DNA of 64,000 bases, taken from assembly GCA_039944855.1 (NCBI GenBank), contig JBDUXZ010000017.1, positions 34,858-98,857 on the forward strand, read 5' to 3'. The notes below the pieces were generated by a model. It did not search any database. It was not told the DNA's origin and was given only the letters and a program-made list of their open reading frames with translations. Positions 51,009-59,192 of the stretch are shown here, one piece after another (positions within the stretch are counted from its first letter, which is position 1; each line of letters starts with the position of its first letter). The stretch comes from Rhodothermales bacterium (GTDB taxonomy: Bacteria > Bacteroidota > Rhodothermia > Rhodothermales > JANQRZ01). A program made the position numbers and the translations under genes.

Positions 51009-52094
51009 TCAGGGCGGCTGCCCCGGGTGTTCTTCGTGGAGCAGGTGCTCCAGCTCGTAGGAGCCGTCGGAGCCGAGGCCCCTGACGCGCGCCAACTCGC
51101 GGACACGGCGGCCGTTGGAAGAGCCACCGGCTCCTCCGTGTCCCCCCTCGATCACGACGACGAGGTCCACGGCTTCGGCCACGAGCGCGGCCTGGCTCGG
51201 CACGTTCGCACGCTGGCAGAGCCGGTCGAGGCGCATGAGCGCGCTCTGGGCGTCCTGCGCGTGGAACGTTCCCAGCCCGCCGGGGTGGCCCGTGCTCCAC
51301 GCGTCGAGGAGGTCGAGTGCCTCCGGTCCGCGCACCTCCCCCACCACGATGCGGTCGGGGAAGGCCCGGAGCGTCTGGCGCACGAGGTCGGCCAGCGCCT
51401 GGCCCGGTGTCGTGCGGAGGGCGAGGTGGTCCGGCGCAGCGCACTGGAGCTCGACGGTGTCCTCCAGGATCACGATCCGGTCGTGCGGGCAGCGGTCAGT
51501 GACCTCCTTCAGCACGGCGTTCGCGAGCGTGGTTTTCCCGCTCCCCGTCCCGCCGGCGACGAGCACGTTCCAGCGCTCTTCGACGGCGCGGCGGACGACA
51601 TCGGCACCCTCGGCTGAGATGACCCCATTGTGCACGTAGTCGTCCAGCGGGTACACCACCGACGGTGGCTTCCGCACGACGAACGAGGCAGCGCTCGTGA
51701 GCGGAGGCCGGAACCCCTGCAGGCGTGCACCACGGAAGCGGTCCTGCGGAAGCTCCGCCTGGATCGCGGGCCGCTCGGCATCGAGCGTGAGGCCATGGAG
51801 GTCGGCGACGGCGTTGAGGAACTGCTCGACGCGCCCCGCCGGGATCGGGCACTCCGTGTCCACCTTCCCGCGGCTGCGGGTGTCGAGGCGGAGGTGGCCG
51901 TCCTGCGGGTTCACGTAGACCTCCGTCACGTCGTCGTCCTCGAAGGCCTCCATCACCCGCTCACCGAGGTAGCGCGCCATCATCTCGGCCATACGGACCG
52001 AGCGATCGGTGGCAGCTCCATCCTCTGAAGGCGGAGGCGGCTTTGCGAGCGTTTGTTCGACGGGAACGGGTGAGGGGAGCACGGGTGGAGGCAA
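51009..52094 (-). CDS. trbB: TrbB/VirB11 conjugation ATPase
   Basis: A 361-aa protein of the VirB11/PulE family. N-terminal domain about 35-150, Walker A AGGTGSGKTTLAN (about 180-192), Walker B IVVGEVRGPEALDLL and the His box TGHPGGLGTFHA. It forms a hexamer at the inner membrane and switches between pilus making and DNA transfer. It heads the trb operon. A 250-bp gap containing an octad array lies upstream. Confidence 0.92.
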   Translation of the reverse strand: MPPPVLPSPVPVEQTLAKPPPPSEDGAATDRSVRMAEMMARYLGERVMEAFEDDDVTEVYVNPQDGHLRLDTRSRGKVDTECPIPAGRVEQFLNAVADLHGLTLDAERPAIQAELPQDRFRGARLQGFRPPLTSAASFVVRKPPSVVYPLDDYVHNGVISAEGADVVRRAVEERWNVLVAGGTGSGKTTLANAVLKEVTDRCPHDRIVILEDTVELQCAAPDHLALRTTPGQALADLVRQTLRAFPDRIVVGEVRGPEALDLLDAWSTGHPGGLGTFHAQDAQSALMRLDRLCQRANVPSQAALVAEAVDLVVVIEGGHGGAGGSSNGRRVRELARVRGLGSDGSYELEHLLHEEHPGQPP

Positions 52095-52303
52095 CTCAAG
52101 TGGTGTTGGGTGCTGGCTGCTCGCCGGAACTCATCCCAGTCCTTAGTGGACACGTCGCCGAGCAGCGAGCGGATGATCCCAACGTTTGGGAGCGTCATCA
52201 ACCCCCCGAAGCCGCTTCCCACCACAAAGGCTCAGGATGGTGGCACCCGCTCAGTATCGCGGCAGAAGACGCGCCGATACTCTCTGGTTGGCCCGTTGTG
52301 TGG

Positions 52304-52333
52304 AGAAGCTTAAGCGCTCAGGCGCTTAAGCCC
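52304..52333. repeat. Octad array between trbB and traF
   Basis: TTAAGCGC (52310-52317), TCAGGCGC (52318-52325) and TTAAGCCC (52326-52333) lie in the 250-bp gap upstream of trbB. The rest of that gap holds no gene. Confidence 0.65.
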
Positions 52334-52344
52334 TTGTGTGACCC

Positions 52345-52878
52345 TCAGTCGAACGTCCACAGCGGCCGGAGCACCCCCCGCACGCTGCTCATCGGCACGG
52401 GGCCGAAATAGCGAGAGTCGAAACTCCGAGGATGATGCCCCGAGAACACGAAGAGTGAGTCCTCCCCTACGGCGTGCTCGCCGAAGCCGTAGTGCGGCAG
52501 CTCCCGCCCCACCATATCCTGCGCATAGACGGCGCTGTTCGGCACGGCGCGTCCGTTCACCACCATGCCCTCTTCGGTCAGTGTCACCGTGTCGCCCTCG
52601 GCCGCGAGCACGTACTTCCCGAGCGGCTCGACGCCGCCGGGGCAGTTGCCCCGGTGGAGGTAGCCCCGCTCCAGCGCGTAGGCGGCCACGTCCTCTGGTG
52701 GGCAGAACGTCACGAGCCGCCCAACGTCCACGGAATCGTCCGTCTGGACGTAGAAGCCGCGCGGTACGCTCGGTGTGAGCGTGAACCGGACGCCAAGGGC
52801 ATAAGCGACGACGGCAGCGACGAGGAGTGCCACGCCAAGCCAGAGGAGGGGGAGGGCGAAGGATCGGAGACGGGGCAC
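52345..52878 (-). CDS. traF: TraF-type signal peptidase (S26C), pilin-processing
   Basis: A 177-aa protein with an N-terminal membrane helix (about 9-30). The catalytic Ser37 lies in TPSVPRGFYV, and Lys88 lies in PLGKYVLAAEGDTV. SFDSRYFGPVP near the C-terminus is typical of TraF and LepB. It should process TrbC prepilin, as in RP4. It lies upstream of the trb run. An octad array lies directly before its start. Confidence 0.88.
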   Translation of the reverse strand: MPRLRSFALPLLWLGVALLVAAVVAYALGVRFTLTPSVPRGFYVQTDDSVDVGRLVTFCPPEDVAAYALERGYLHRGNCPGGVEPLGKYVLAAEGDTVTLTEEGMVVNGRAVPNSAVYAQDMVGRELPHYGFGEHAVGEDSLFVFSGHHPRSFDSRYFGPVPMSSVRGVLRPLWTFD

Positions 52879-52881
52879 GGT

Positions 52882-52921
52882 GAGAGCGCCTGAGCGCTCA
52901 GGCGCTTAAGCGCATAAATGC
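52882..52921. repeat. Five-unit octad array upstream of traF
   Basis: Five 8-bp units in register: GAGAGCGC, CTGAGCGC, TCAGGCGC, TTAAGCGC, ATAAATGC (52882-52921), beginning 4 bp from the traF ATG (52878). Contains the palindrome CTGAGCGCTCAG. Confidence 0.75.
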
Positions 52922-52932
52922 TGACGAGGATC

Positions 52933-53346
52933 CTACTTCGGGTCGCGGTAGCCGTGCTGGTCGAGAAGCGACTGGATGATGTCGCTCATCGTCTTCCCGT
53001 TCGGGTCGTCCTTTGCTGCGGCCGCCATGCGGAGGGCACGGGCCTGGTCGGGGCGGACGTAGATCGACGGCTTCTCCATCACCCCATCGCCGCGGCGGTA
53101 GCGACCCTCGCCGAGGTAGCCCCCCGGGCCGGCGTCCTCCGTCACTTCAGGCTCTGCTGCCTTCTTCGACGGCTTAGGAGCCGTGGAGCGCTTGGATCCC
53201 TTGCTACGCCCTTTCTTCGCAGCCGGCTTGCGCGCAGTAGGGGAGGGGGGGGAGTCGCCGTTACCAGCAGCGTCAGAAGGTGCGTCGCGGACCTCTTTCG
53301 TGCCGAACAGCTTGTCGAGCGAGCGCTTTTTCGTGTTTTCGGACAT
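52933..53346 (-). CDS. Ribbon-helix-helix partner of ParA (ParG/omega-like)
   Basis: A 137-aa protein. The N-terminal 70 residues are Lys/Ala/Pro/Ser-rich and probably disordered. Residues about 92-133 look like a ribbon-helix-helix: strand KPSIYVRP, helix DQARALRMAAAAK, helix GKTMSDIIQSLLDQHG. It lies 32 bp after parA on the same strand. RHH partners of ParA (ParG, omega) bind tandem short repeats at the centromere and at promoters. Octad arrays lie on both sides of this gene. A relaxosome role is an alternative. Confidence 0.7.
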   Translation of the reverse strand: MSENTKKRSLDKLFGTKEVRDAPSDAAGNGDSPPSPTARKPAAKKGRSKGSKRSTAPKPSKKAAEPEVTEDAGPGGYLGEGRYRRGDGVMEKPSIYVRPDQARALRMAAAAKDDPNGKTMSDIIQSLLDQHGYRDPK

Positions 53347-53378
53347 GATTACGGGGGATAGAGAAGGACACCGAAAGT

Positions 53379-53402
53379 TTAAGCGCCTGAGCGCTTAGAT
53401 GC
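53379..53402. repeat. Octad array at the parA end, upstream of the RHH gene
   Basis: TTAAGCGC, CTGAGCGC and TTAGATGC in register; the first unit contains the parA stop. It lies 32 bp before the RHH gene start. Confidence 0.7.
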
Positions 53403-54230
53403 TTTGCGCGTGGATTTGCTGATGCCCATCGCCGAGGCCAGGGTCTCGTAGAGCACTCGGTAGTCGGCGGCGGCGCGCCCCCGTCGGTCGTGCTCGAAGA
53501 CGCTCCGGGCAAGGCCGAAGGCGCGGGGGAGGGCGGAGCTGTAGCGGATGGGGGCGAGCACCTTGCCGCCGCTTCCGGCGCGAGCCTTGCCGTCGTAGAC
53601 CCCGAATCCTTCGTGGAGCGCGCCGAGCACCTCGTCGCTCTCCTTCACTCGGCCGTCGTAGACGGTGGGGAGGAGGAAGAGGCGCGGCTCGTGGTCGTCT
53701 TCCTCCTCGGCTCGCTCCAGAATCTCCAGCAGCCGCTTGAGCCCGTGGATCGAAGGGCTCTCCAGCTTCACCGGGCAGAGGACGACGTCGGCGGCGTAGA
53801 GCGCGTTGAGGCTGAGGAGCCCAATGTCGGGGCTGGAGTCGATCACGACGAGGTCGTAGTCGTCGGCCACGGCCGTGCTGCGCGGCTTGTTCAGCGCAGC
53901 GGCGAGGCGGTTCTTCGCACCGCTCGACTGGAGGAGGATCTCGACGCCGATGAGGCCGTCGCCGCCAGGGAGGAGGTCGAGTCGCGCGTCCGATTTCTCT
54001 TCGGACCGGACAGTGTAGATCGCGTCGCGGAGGCTGCTGCCTCCTTCGAGCACGTCGGAGGCGTCTTTGGCGAACGCCTCGTCGGTGAGGTGTTCGGTGG
54101 CCGAGGCCTGGGGCTCGAGGTCGACGAGAAGCACGCGGCGGCCAGCGGCGAACGCCGCTGCGGCGAGGTTCACCGCCGTGGCTGTCTTGCCGACGCCGCC
54201 TTTGAAGTTGAGGACGCCGATCGTCTTCAT
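53379..54230 (-). CDS. parA: ParA-family partition ATPase
   Basis: A 283-aa protein from ATG 54230. The deviant Walker A is KGGVGKTATAV (residues 9-19), followed by VLLVDLEPQASAT and DYDLVVIDSSPDIGLLSLNAL. There is no N-terminal helix-turn-helix, so it is type Ib-like, which usually pairs with an RHH-type ParB such as the next gene. The C-terminal KASKRSGA is encoded by an octad array. It drives plasmid segregation. Confidence 0.9.
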   Translation of the reverse strand: MKTIGVLNFKGGVGKTATAVNLAAAAFAAGRRVLLVDLEPQASATEHLTDEAFAKDASDVLEGGSSLRDAIYTVRSEEKSDARLDLLPGGDGLIGVEILLQSSGAKNRLAAALNKPRSTAVADDYDLVVIDSSPDIGLLSLNALYAADVVLCPVKLESPSIHGLKRLLEILERAEEEDDHEPRLFLLPTVYDGRVKESDEVLGALHEGFGVYDGKARAGSGGKVLAPIRYSSALPRAFGLARSVFEHDRRGRAAADYRVLYETLASAMGISKSTRKASKRSGA

Positions 54231-54256
54231 GGGGCAGGGGATAGGGGTCGGGATGG

Positions 54257-54304
54257 TTAAGCGCTTAAGCGCTGAAGCAACCAAAAGCCTGAGCGCTTAG
54301 GCAC
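54257..54304. repeat. Six-unit octad array upstream of parA (candidate centromere)
   Basis: Six consecutive 8-bp frames: TTAAGCGC, TTAAGCGC, TGAAGCAA, CCAAAAGC, CTGAGCGC, TTAGGCAC. Four fit the octad well and two are degraded. It lies 26 bp upstream of parA and is the longest array in the window, so it is the best candidate for parS and the par promoter operator. Confidence 0.75.
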
Positions 54305-54370
54305 CCAGAGAATACGAAGGAGAGGGCCAGCAGGACAAGCGGGGGTGTTGCAAGGCGAGTGCCGGGTCCA

Positions 54371-54416
54371 GCCCATCCCTCGACGGGCCGTAGAGCGAGC
54401 CCGTCGAGGGATGGGC
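54371..54416. other. Perfect 18-bp inverted repeat in the parA/helicase divergent region
   Basis: GCCCATCCCTCGACGGGC (54371-54388) and its exact complement (54399-54416) flank a 10-base loop containing CGTAGAG. The region has divergent genes on both sides, so it is not an ordinary gene-end terminator. The loop word recurs at 15135. It could be a cruciform, a mobile palindrome or a regulator site. Confidence 0.6.
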
Positions 54417-54449
54417 CTACCGCTTCGCTAACTCTCCGGCATCAGAACG

Positions 54450-57400
54450 ATGGCGCATTCCATCTCCACCACCTCGTCTCCAGGCTACCTCGCCAGCCAG
54501 ACGACCCAACTCAACCTGTTCGATCTCCTGGGTCTTCCGACGCCGCCTTCGAGCGGACGTCGAGAAGTCCCACCGAGAGACCTTACGGTTCTGCCTATTG
54601 CCCGACTCGCATTGGCCGTGGCTGAGCGCATCGATAGGGGAGAGGCGCTGTCGGCCGAGACGCTCTTCGCCCTTGCGGCCGACGCCTTCGGGGGCACCCT
54701 CGCCGAGGGAGCGTTCTCCGCCCGCGACGCCTACGACGCGGGCGAACTCGGGCTGCACCTCGTTCTCTACCGTGGCCTCGCCGGCGATGTCGCTAACAGC
54801 AGGGCAGGGGAGGCGATGGAGCGTCTCACTGAGATCGAGCGACTCGTGACGCTCCTGCCGAGCCAGACGCGGCGCTCCCAGGAACAGCAAGCATTCCAGC
54901 AGTTCTCGACGCCGGCACCCTACGCGTTCGCGTGCGTGTGGGCAGCAGCCCTCCAGCCCACCGACGTCGTGTTGGAGCCATCGGCGGGGACCGGGGCGCT
55001 CCTCACCTGGCCGCTCGCGGTCGCAAGGCGACTGGGCCTTCGGTGCTTCGCCAACGAGCTGTCCGATCGCCGGGCCGACCTCCTGCGGATTCTCCTGGAG
55101 GAGGCCGATCAGGACCCCGAGGGCGCGCTCTTCAGCGAGAATGCGGAGCACCTCCACGCCGTGCTCCCGGCGCACGTCCGCCCGAGCGTCGTGCTCATGA
55201 ACCCGCCGTTCTCGCAGACGGCAGGGCGGCTCGGCAGCCGCCGCGTCCCGCAGACCGGAGTCGAACACGTAAAACAAGGGCTTAAGCGCTTAAAACCGTA
55301 TGGGCGACTCGTCGCTATTGTGAGCGCGGCGGCCCGGCGTTCCTCGAAAGCGCAGGCTCCGTTCTTCGAATGGCTGCGAGGTGAGCCCTTCGCTCTCCGC
55401 GCCGATGTGGAGGTCTCGGGCAGCGTCTACCGGGCGTACGGCACCTCTGTCGAAACGCGCGTGCTGGTAATCGACGGGGTGAGGGAGGCCTCAGAGTCAT
55501 GCATCACGGGCCGTGCAGAGACTGTACAGGAACTCGTAGAGCTGCTCGCGCCCGTCCGTGCCCTCCGCATGGCTGAGGTAGCGACGAAGCCGGAGCCAGT
55601 GGGGGAGGGGACGGTTTCTTCTTCGGGGGATGGTGCCGCTGACGATGTGGCGTCGCTCGCGCTCGTCCACCTGAGCAATGCATCATCATGGCCGCCGAAA
55701 GGCGTTGAGCCCTTGGAGGTATTCGCGGCGACGGCGGAGCACGGGCAGGACGAACTCACCGCGTGCATCTTCGACGCCTACGTCCCGCACGCCGAAGTTC
55801 CGGGGGCGAAGCCACACCCGACGAAGCTCGTCGAGTCAGCGGCGATGGCTGCGGCAGTGATGCCGCCTTGCCGGTATCGCCCGCATCTCCCGCGCCGAAT
55901 CGTGGAGCAAGGGCTTCTCTCGGACGCCCAACTCGAAACCGTCTGCTACGCCGGGCAGGCGCACGGCGAGCGGCTTCCAAGCGACGGCGAGGCCGAGGGG
56001 GGAGCCTCCGGCTTCCGCCAGGGATTCTTCCTCGGCGATGGAACCGGAGTCGGCAAAGGCCGCCAGGTCGCTGGTGTCCTCCTAGATAATGTGATTCAGG
56101 GCCGCCGCCGAGCCGTCTGGATCAGCGAGAACCGGAGCCTCATGCGTGACGCCGTCCGTGACTGGACCGCACTCGGTGGTCCGGCCGACTTCCTGTTCGA
56201 CCTCGGCGACGAGAAAGGACCGATCCAGCGGCGTGAGGGCATCCTCTTTGCCAGCTACGATACGCTCAAGGTCAAGCCGCGTGAGCGGAACGGCAAGACG
56301 ACGGGGATCGACCGGCTGGAGCAGGTTGTGACGTGGCTCGCCGGCGACGGAGAGGAGGCCGGGTTCGACGGCGTGCTCATCTTCGATGAGGCGCATGCGA
56401 TGTCGGCTGCTCTCGACACGCAGGGGAGCCGTGGGATCAAGAAGGCGTCGCAGCGAGCGCTCGTCGGCGTCGAGCTTCAGCGTCAGCTCCCGAATTCCCG
56501 CGTCGTCTACGCCAGCGCGACGGGCGCGACCGAGGTGGCGAACCTCGCCTACGCCGAGCGCCTTGGACTCTGGGGGCGTGGGACGCCCTTCCCGACCGTG
56601 CAGGCGTTCGTCGAGAAGGTCGCGGCGGGTGGCATCGCGGCGATGGAGCTCGTGGCGAAGGACCTGAAGGCGATGGGCCTCTACCTCGCCCGGAGCGTCT
56701 CCTACGACGGCGTGGACTACCGCACGCTCGTCCACGACCTCGCCCCGCACCAGGCCGAGACCTACGACCGCCTCGCCGAGGCGTGGCAGGTCATCCTCCG
56801 GGGGATGGAGCACGCCCTCGAAGTCACGCGCGCCGACAAGTGCGGATCGGCCAGGGCGGCGGCCTACAGCCAGTTCTGGGGGGCGCACCAGCGTTTCTTC
56901 CTTCACGTCCTCGTAGCGATGGCGGCACCCAGCCTGCTCCGCGACATCGAGCGGCGGCTGGAGGAGGGGAGGAGCTGCGTCGTCCAACTCGTCTCCACGA
57001 TGGAGGCGGCCACCGAGCGCGCCTACGCGAAGGCGGTGGCCAACGGTGACGATCTACGGGATCTCGACGTGACGCCGCGCGACCAGCTTCTCCAGTTCGT
57101 CGAGGCCTCGTTCCCGACGACGCTCTACGAGGAGTACGAGGACGACGAGGGACGTATTCGTAGCCGACCCGTCAAGGACGCTGCGGGGGACTTCGTGGAG
57201 TGTCCTGAGGCGGTGGCCGCGCGCGAGCGGCTGATGCTGGAGGTGGGAGCGGTCTCAGTACCGCACGGCGTGCTCGACCAACTCTTGGGTCACTTCGGCA
57301 CCGACGCCGTAGCCGAGGTCACGGGGCGGAGCCGCCGGTTCGTCCGCAAGACCGTGGACGGCGTAGAGCAGGTCGTGGAGGAGCGGCGGACCCGGCGGAA

Positions 57401-58967
57401 GTGCGACGCCGACGTCGAGGAGTTCATGGCGGGGAAGAAGCGGGTCCTCGTCTTCAGCCAGGCCGGCGGCACCGGCCGGAGCTACCACGCCGACCTCGCG
57501 GCCGAGAACCAGCAGCAGCGGGTGCTTTACTGCGTCGAGCCGGGGTGGAGCAGTGCGCGGTGCGTGCAGGGGATGGGCCGGGTCCACCGGGCCAACCAAG
57601 CCGTTCCACCCGAACTCGTCCTCGTGACGACGAACCTGAAAGCTCAGCGCCGCTTCCTGAGCACGATCGCGCGGCGGCTCGATCAGCTCGGAGCGCTGAC
57701 AAAGGGGCAGCGGCAGACGGCGAGCCAGGGGCTCCTGTCGAGCGAGTTCAACCTGGAGACGCCGCTCTCGCGGGCGAGCCTGCACAACTGGTTCGTGGAC
57801 CTCTACCGGGGCGAGGGGGCCGCCGCGAGTGCCGACGTCACGCCCAGCCTCGTCGAGGAGCAGATGGGCCTCCGCATCCTCGACCACGAGGGGCAGCTCA
57901 ACGTGGACGCCATCCCCGATGTGCCGAAGTTCCTCAACCGGCTCCTCTCGCTCCGCACGGACGCGATGGACGCCGTCTTTGACTCGTGGTACGCCTACCT
58001 CTCGGATGCGCTGGAGGCGGCGCGCGAGGCGGGCACGCTCGACGTAGGCGTCGAGACGCTCCAGGCCGAGCGCACGCGCAAGACGGGCGAGGAGCACGTC
58101 TACACGCACCCGCGGACGGGGGCCAAGACGCACGTGGTCACGCTGGAGCTCACGCGCCGGACGGAGATCACGTCGTGGGCCGAGGTATGGGGGCGGGCAC
58201 GTGAGGCGCAGGCGCTCGGGTTCTTCGCCGGGTTCGCCGTCAACCGCCGGAGCGAGCAGGTCTACGCCCTGTTCCGTGCCGGGAGCCGCACCACCGAGAC
58301 GGGACGGGTCGTGGACCGCCTCCGCCGCGTCGGCGTCCGCTCGAACCGACTCTTCGACCAGTCGGAAGTCGACAGGCCACGGGAGGGGGGAGGCTACCGC
58401 CCGATCCATCCCGACGAAGCGAAGCAGCTCTGGGAGGCCGAGGTCTCAGCCGCACCCGAGTTCTACACCGAGGATGTCCACCTCGTCACCGGGACCATCC
58501 TCCCGATCTGGGACCGCATTGCTGGACACCCGCGCATCTACCGGGCGCAGACGACCGAGGCGTCAGCCTGCGGTGCCGAGGGCGAGCGCATGATTGGCCG
58601 CCTCATCATGCCTGACCATCTGAACGCCACGCTGAAGGCCCTCGGTGCCGAAGGTCGGCGTGTCGAGGTCACGCCGGACGAACTGGCCGAGCGACTGATG
58701 GCGGGGGCCGAAGCTGAACTCGCCAACGGCTGGGTGCTCCGTCGTCGCCGCGTCGCCGGCGAGCACCGGATCGAACTCGCGGGGCCGGACCTCGCCGCGA
58801 TGCGCGAGCTGGAAGCAGACGGCGTCTTCTGTGAGATCCACCAGTTCCGCACCCGCTTCTTCGTCCCGACGGGGGAGAGGGCGGCTGGCGTCCTTCGGGC
58901 GGTGACAGAGCACCGGCCCGTCGTCGAGATCCGTGAGGGGGGAGCCTCTGGCGGAGGGGGGCGCTGA
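54450..58967 (+). CDS. Adenine methyltransferase fused to a strawberry-notch-type helicase (DarB-like)
   Basis: A 1505-aa protein. Residues about 150-300 are an N6-adenine methyltransferase fold (DVVLEPSAGTGALLTWP and VVLMNPPFSQ near 251). Residues about 520-800 are a superfamily 2 helicase domain, with Walker A GDGTGVGKGR near 530 and LIFDEAHAM near 645. The C-terminal helicase part (about 960-1100) has VLVFSQAGGTGRSY and GRVHRANQ, as in strawberry-notch proteins. DarB of phage P1 has this combination and protects incoming DNA from type I restriction, so an anti-restriction role is plausible but inferred. Confidence 0.8.
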   Translation: MAHSISTTSSPGYLASQTTQLNLFDLLGLPTPPSSGRREVPPRDLTVLPIARLALAVAERIDRGEALSAETLFALAADAFGGTLAEGAFSARDAYDAGELGLHLVLYRGLAGDVANSRAGEAMERLTEIERLVTLLPSQTRRSQEQQAFQQFSTPAPYAFACVWAAALQPTDVVLEPSAGTGALLTWPLAVARRLGLRCFANELSDRRADLLRILLEEADQDPEGALFSENAEHLHAVLPAHVRPSVVLMNPPFSQTAGRLGSRRVPQTGVEHVKQGLKRLKPYGRLVAIVSAAARRSSKAQAPFFEWLRGEPFALRADVEVSGSVYRAYGTSVETRVLVIDGVREASESCITGRAETVQELVELLAPVRALRMAEVATKPEPVGEGTVSSSGDGAADDVASLALVHLSNASSWPPKGVEPLEVFAATAEHGQDELTACIFDAYVPHAEVPGAKPHPTKLVESAAMAAAVMPPCRYRPHLPRRIVEQGLLSDAQLETVCYAGQAHGERLPSDGEAEGGASGFRQGFFLGDGTGVGKGRQVAGVLLDNVIQGRRRAVWISENRSLMRDAVRDWTALGGPADFLFDLGDEKGPIQRREGILFASYDTLKVKPRERNGKTTGIDRLEQVVTWLAGDGEEAGFDGVLIFDEAHAMSAALDTQGSRGIKKASQRALVGVELQRQLPNSRVVYASATGATEVANLAYAERLGLWGRGTPFPTVQAFVEKVAAGGIAAMELVAKDLKAMGLYLARSVSYDGVDYRTLVHDLAPHQAETYDRLAEAWQVILRGMEHALEVTRADKCGSARAAAYSQFWGAHQRFFLHVLVAMAAPSLLRDIERRLEEGRSCVVQLVSTMEAATERAYAKAVANGDDLRDLDVTPRDQLLQFVEASFPTTLYEEYEDDEGRIRSRPVKDAAGDFVECPEAVAARERLMLEVGAVSVPHGVLDQLLGHFGTDAVAEVTGRSRRFVRKTVDGVEQVVEERRTRRKCDADVEEFMAGKKRVLVFSQAGGTGRSYHADLAAENQQQRVLYCVEPGWSSARCVQGMGRVHRANQAVPPELVLVTTNLKAQRRFLSTIARRLDQLGALTKGQRQTASQGLLSSEFNLETPLSRASLHNWFVDLYRGEGAAASADVTPSLVEEQMGLRILDHEGQLNVDAIPDVPKFLNRLLSLRTDAMDAVFDSWYAYLSDALEAAREAGTLDVGVETLQAERTRKTGEEHVYTHPRTGAKTHVVTLELTRRTEITSWAEVWGRAREAQALGFFAGFAVNRRSEQVYALFRAGSRTTETGRVVDRLRRVGVRSNRLFDQSEVDRPREGGGYRPIHPDEAKQLWEAEVSAAPEFYTEDVHLVTGTILPIWDRIAGHPRIYRAQTTEASACGAEGERMIGRLIMPDHLNATLKALGAEGRRVEVTPDELAERLMAGAEAELANGWVLRRRRVAGEHRIELAGPDLAAMRELEADGVFCEIHQFRTRFFVPTGERAAGVLRAVTEHRPVVEIREGGASGGGGR
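55276..55297. repeat. Octad pair inside the helicase gene
   Basis: TTAAGCGC and TTAAAACC at 55282-55297, within the methyltransferase part. Confidence 0.45.
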
Positions 58968-58993
58968 CGCACAGACAGCGGACGATCCGCCGG

Positions 58994-59031
58994 GCCGGGG
59001 TCGCTCCCCTTTGGTGAGGAGCGGCCCCGGC
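58994..59031. terminator. Terminator-like hairpin after the helicase gene
   Basis: A 14-bp stem with one mismatch (GCCGGGGTCGCTCC at 58994-59007; GGAGCGGCCCCGGC at 59018-59031) 27 bp after the helicase stop. It has the same stem class as 15125 and 32216. Confidence 0.6.
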
Positions 59032-59192
59032 TCTCTACGGAGGGCTAGGTCCTGTCCACGAGCGCCACTGGCGGCGCGAGGGCCTGGGAGAGACCCGGTA
59101 GGGAAGAACCCAGGCTCGAATCCGGCGACCGTGCTGGCCTACCTCGGCTGGCGCGGCACCGTCACCAAAGACCGGGGGCGGCCCCGACTACG

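Noticed and set aside
59108..59133. tRNA T-arm-like sequence (GCTCGAATCCGGC).
   Set aside because: No acceptor stem, anticodon arm or D arm can be drawn around it, so I do not call a tRNA or an attachment site.
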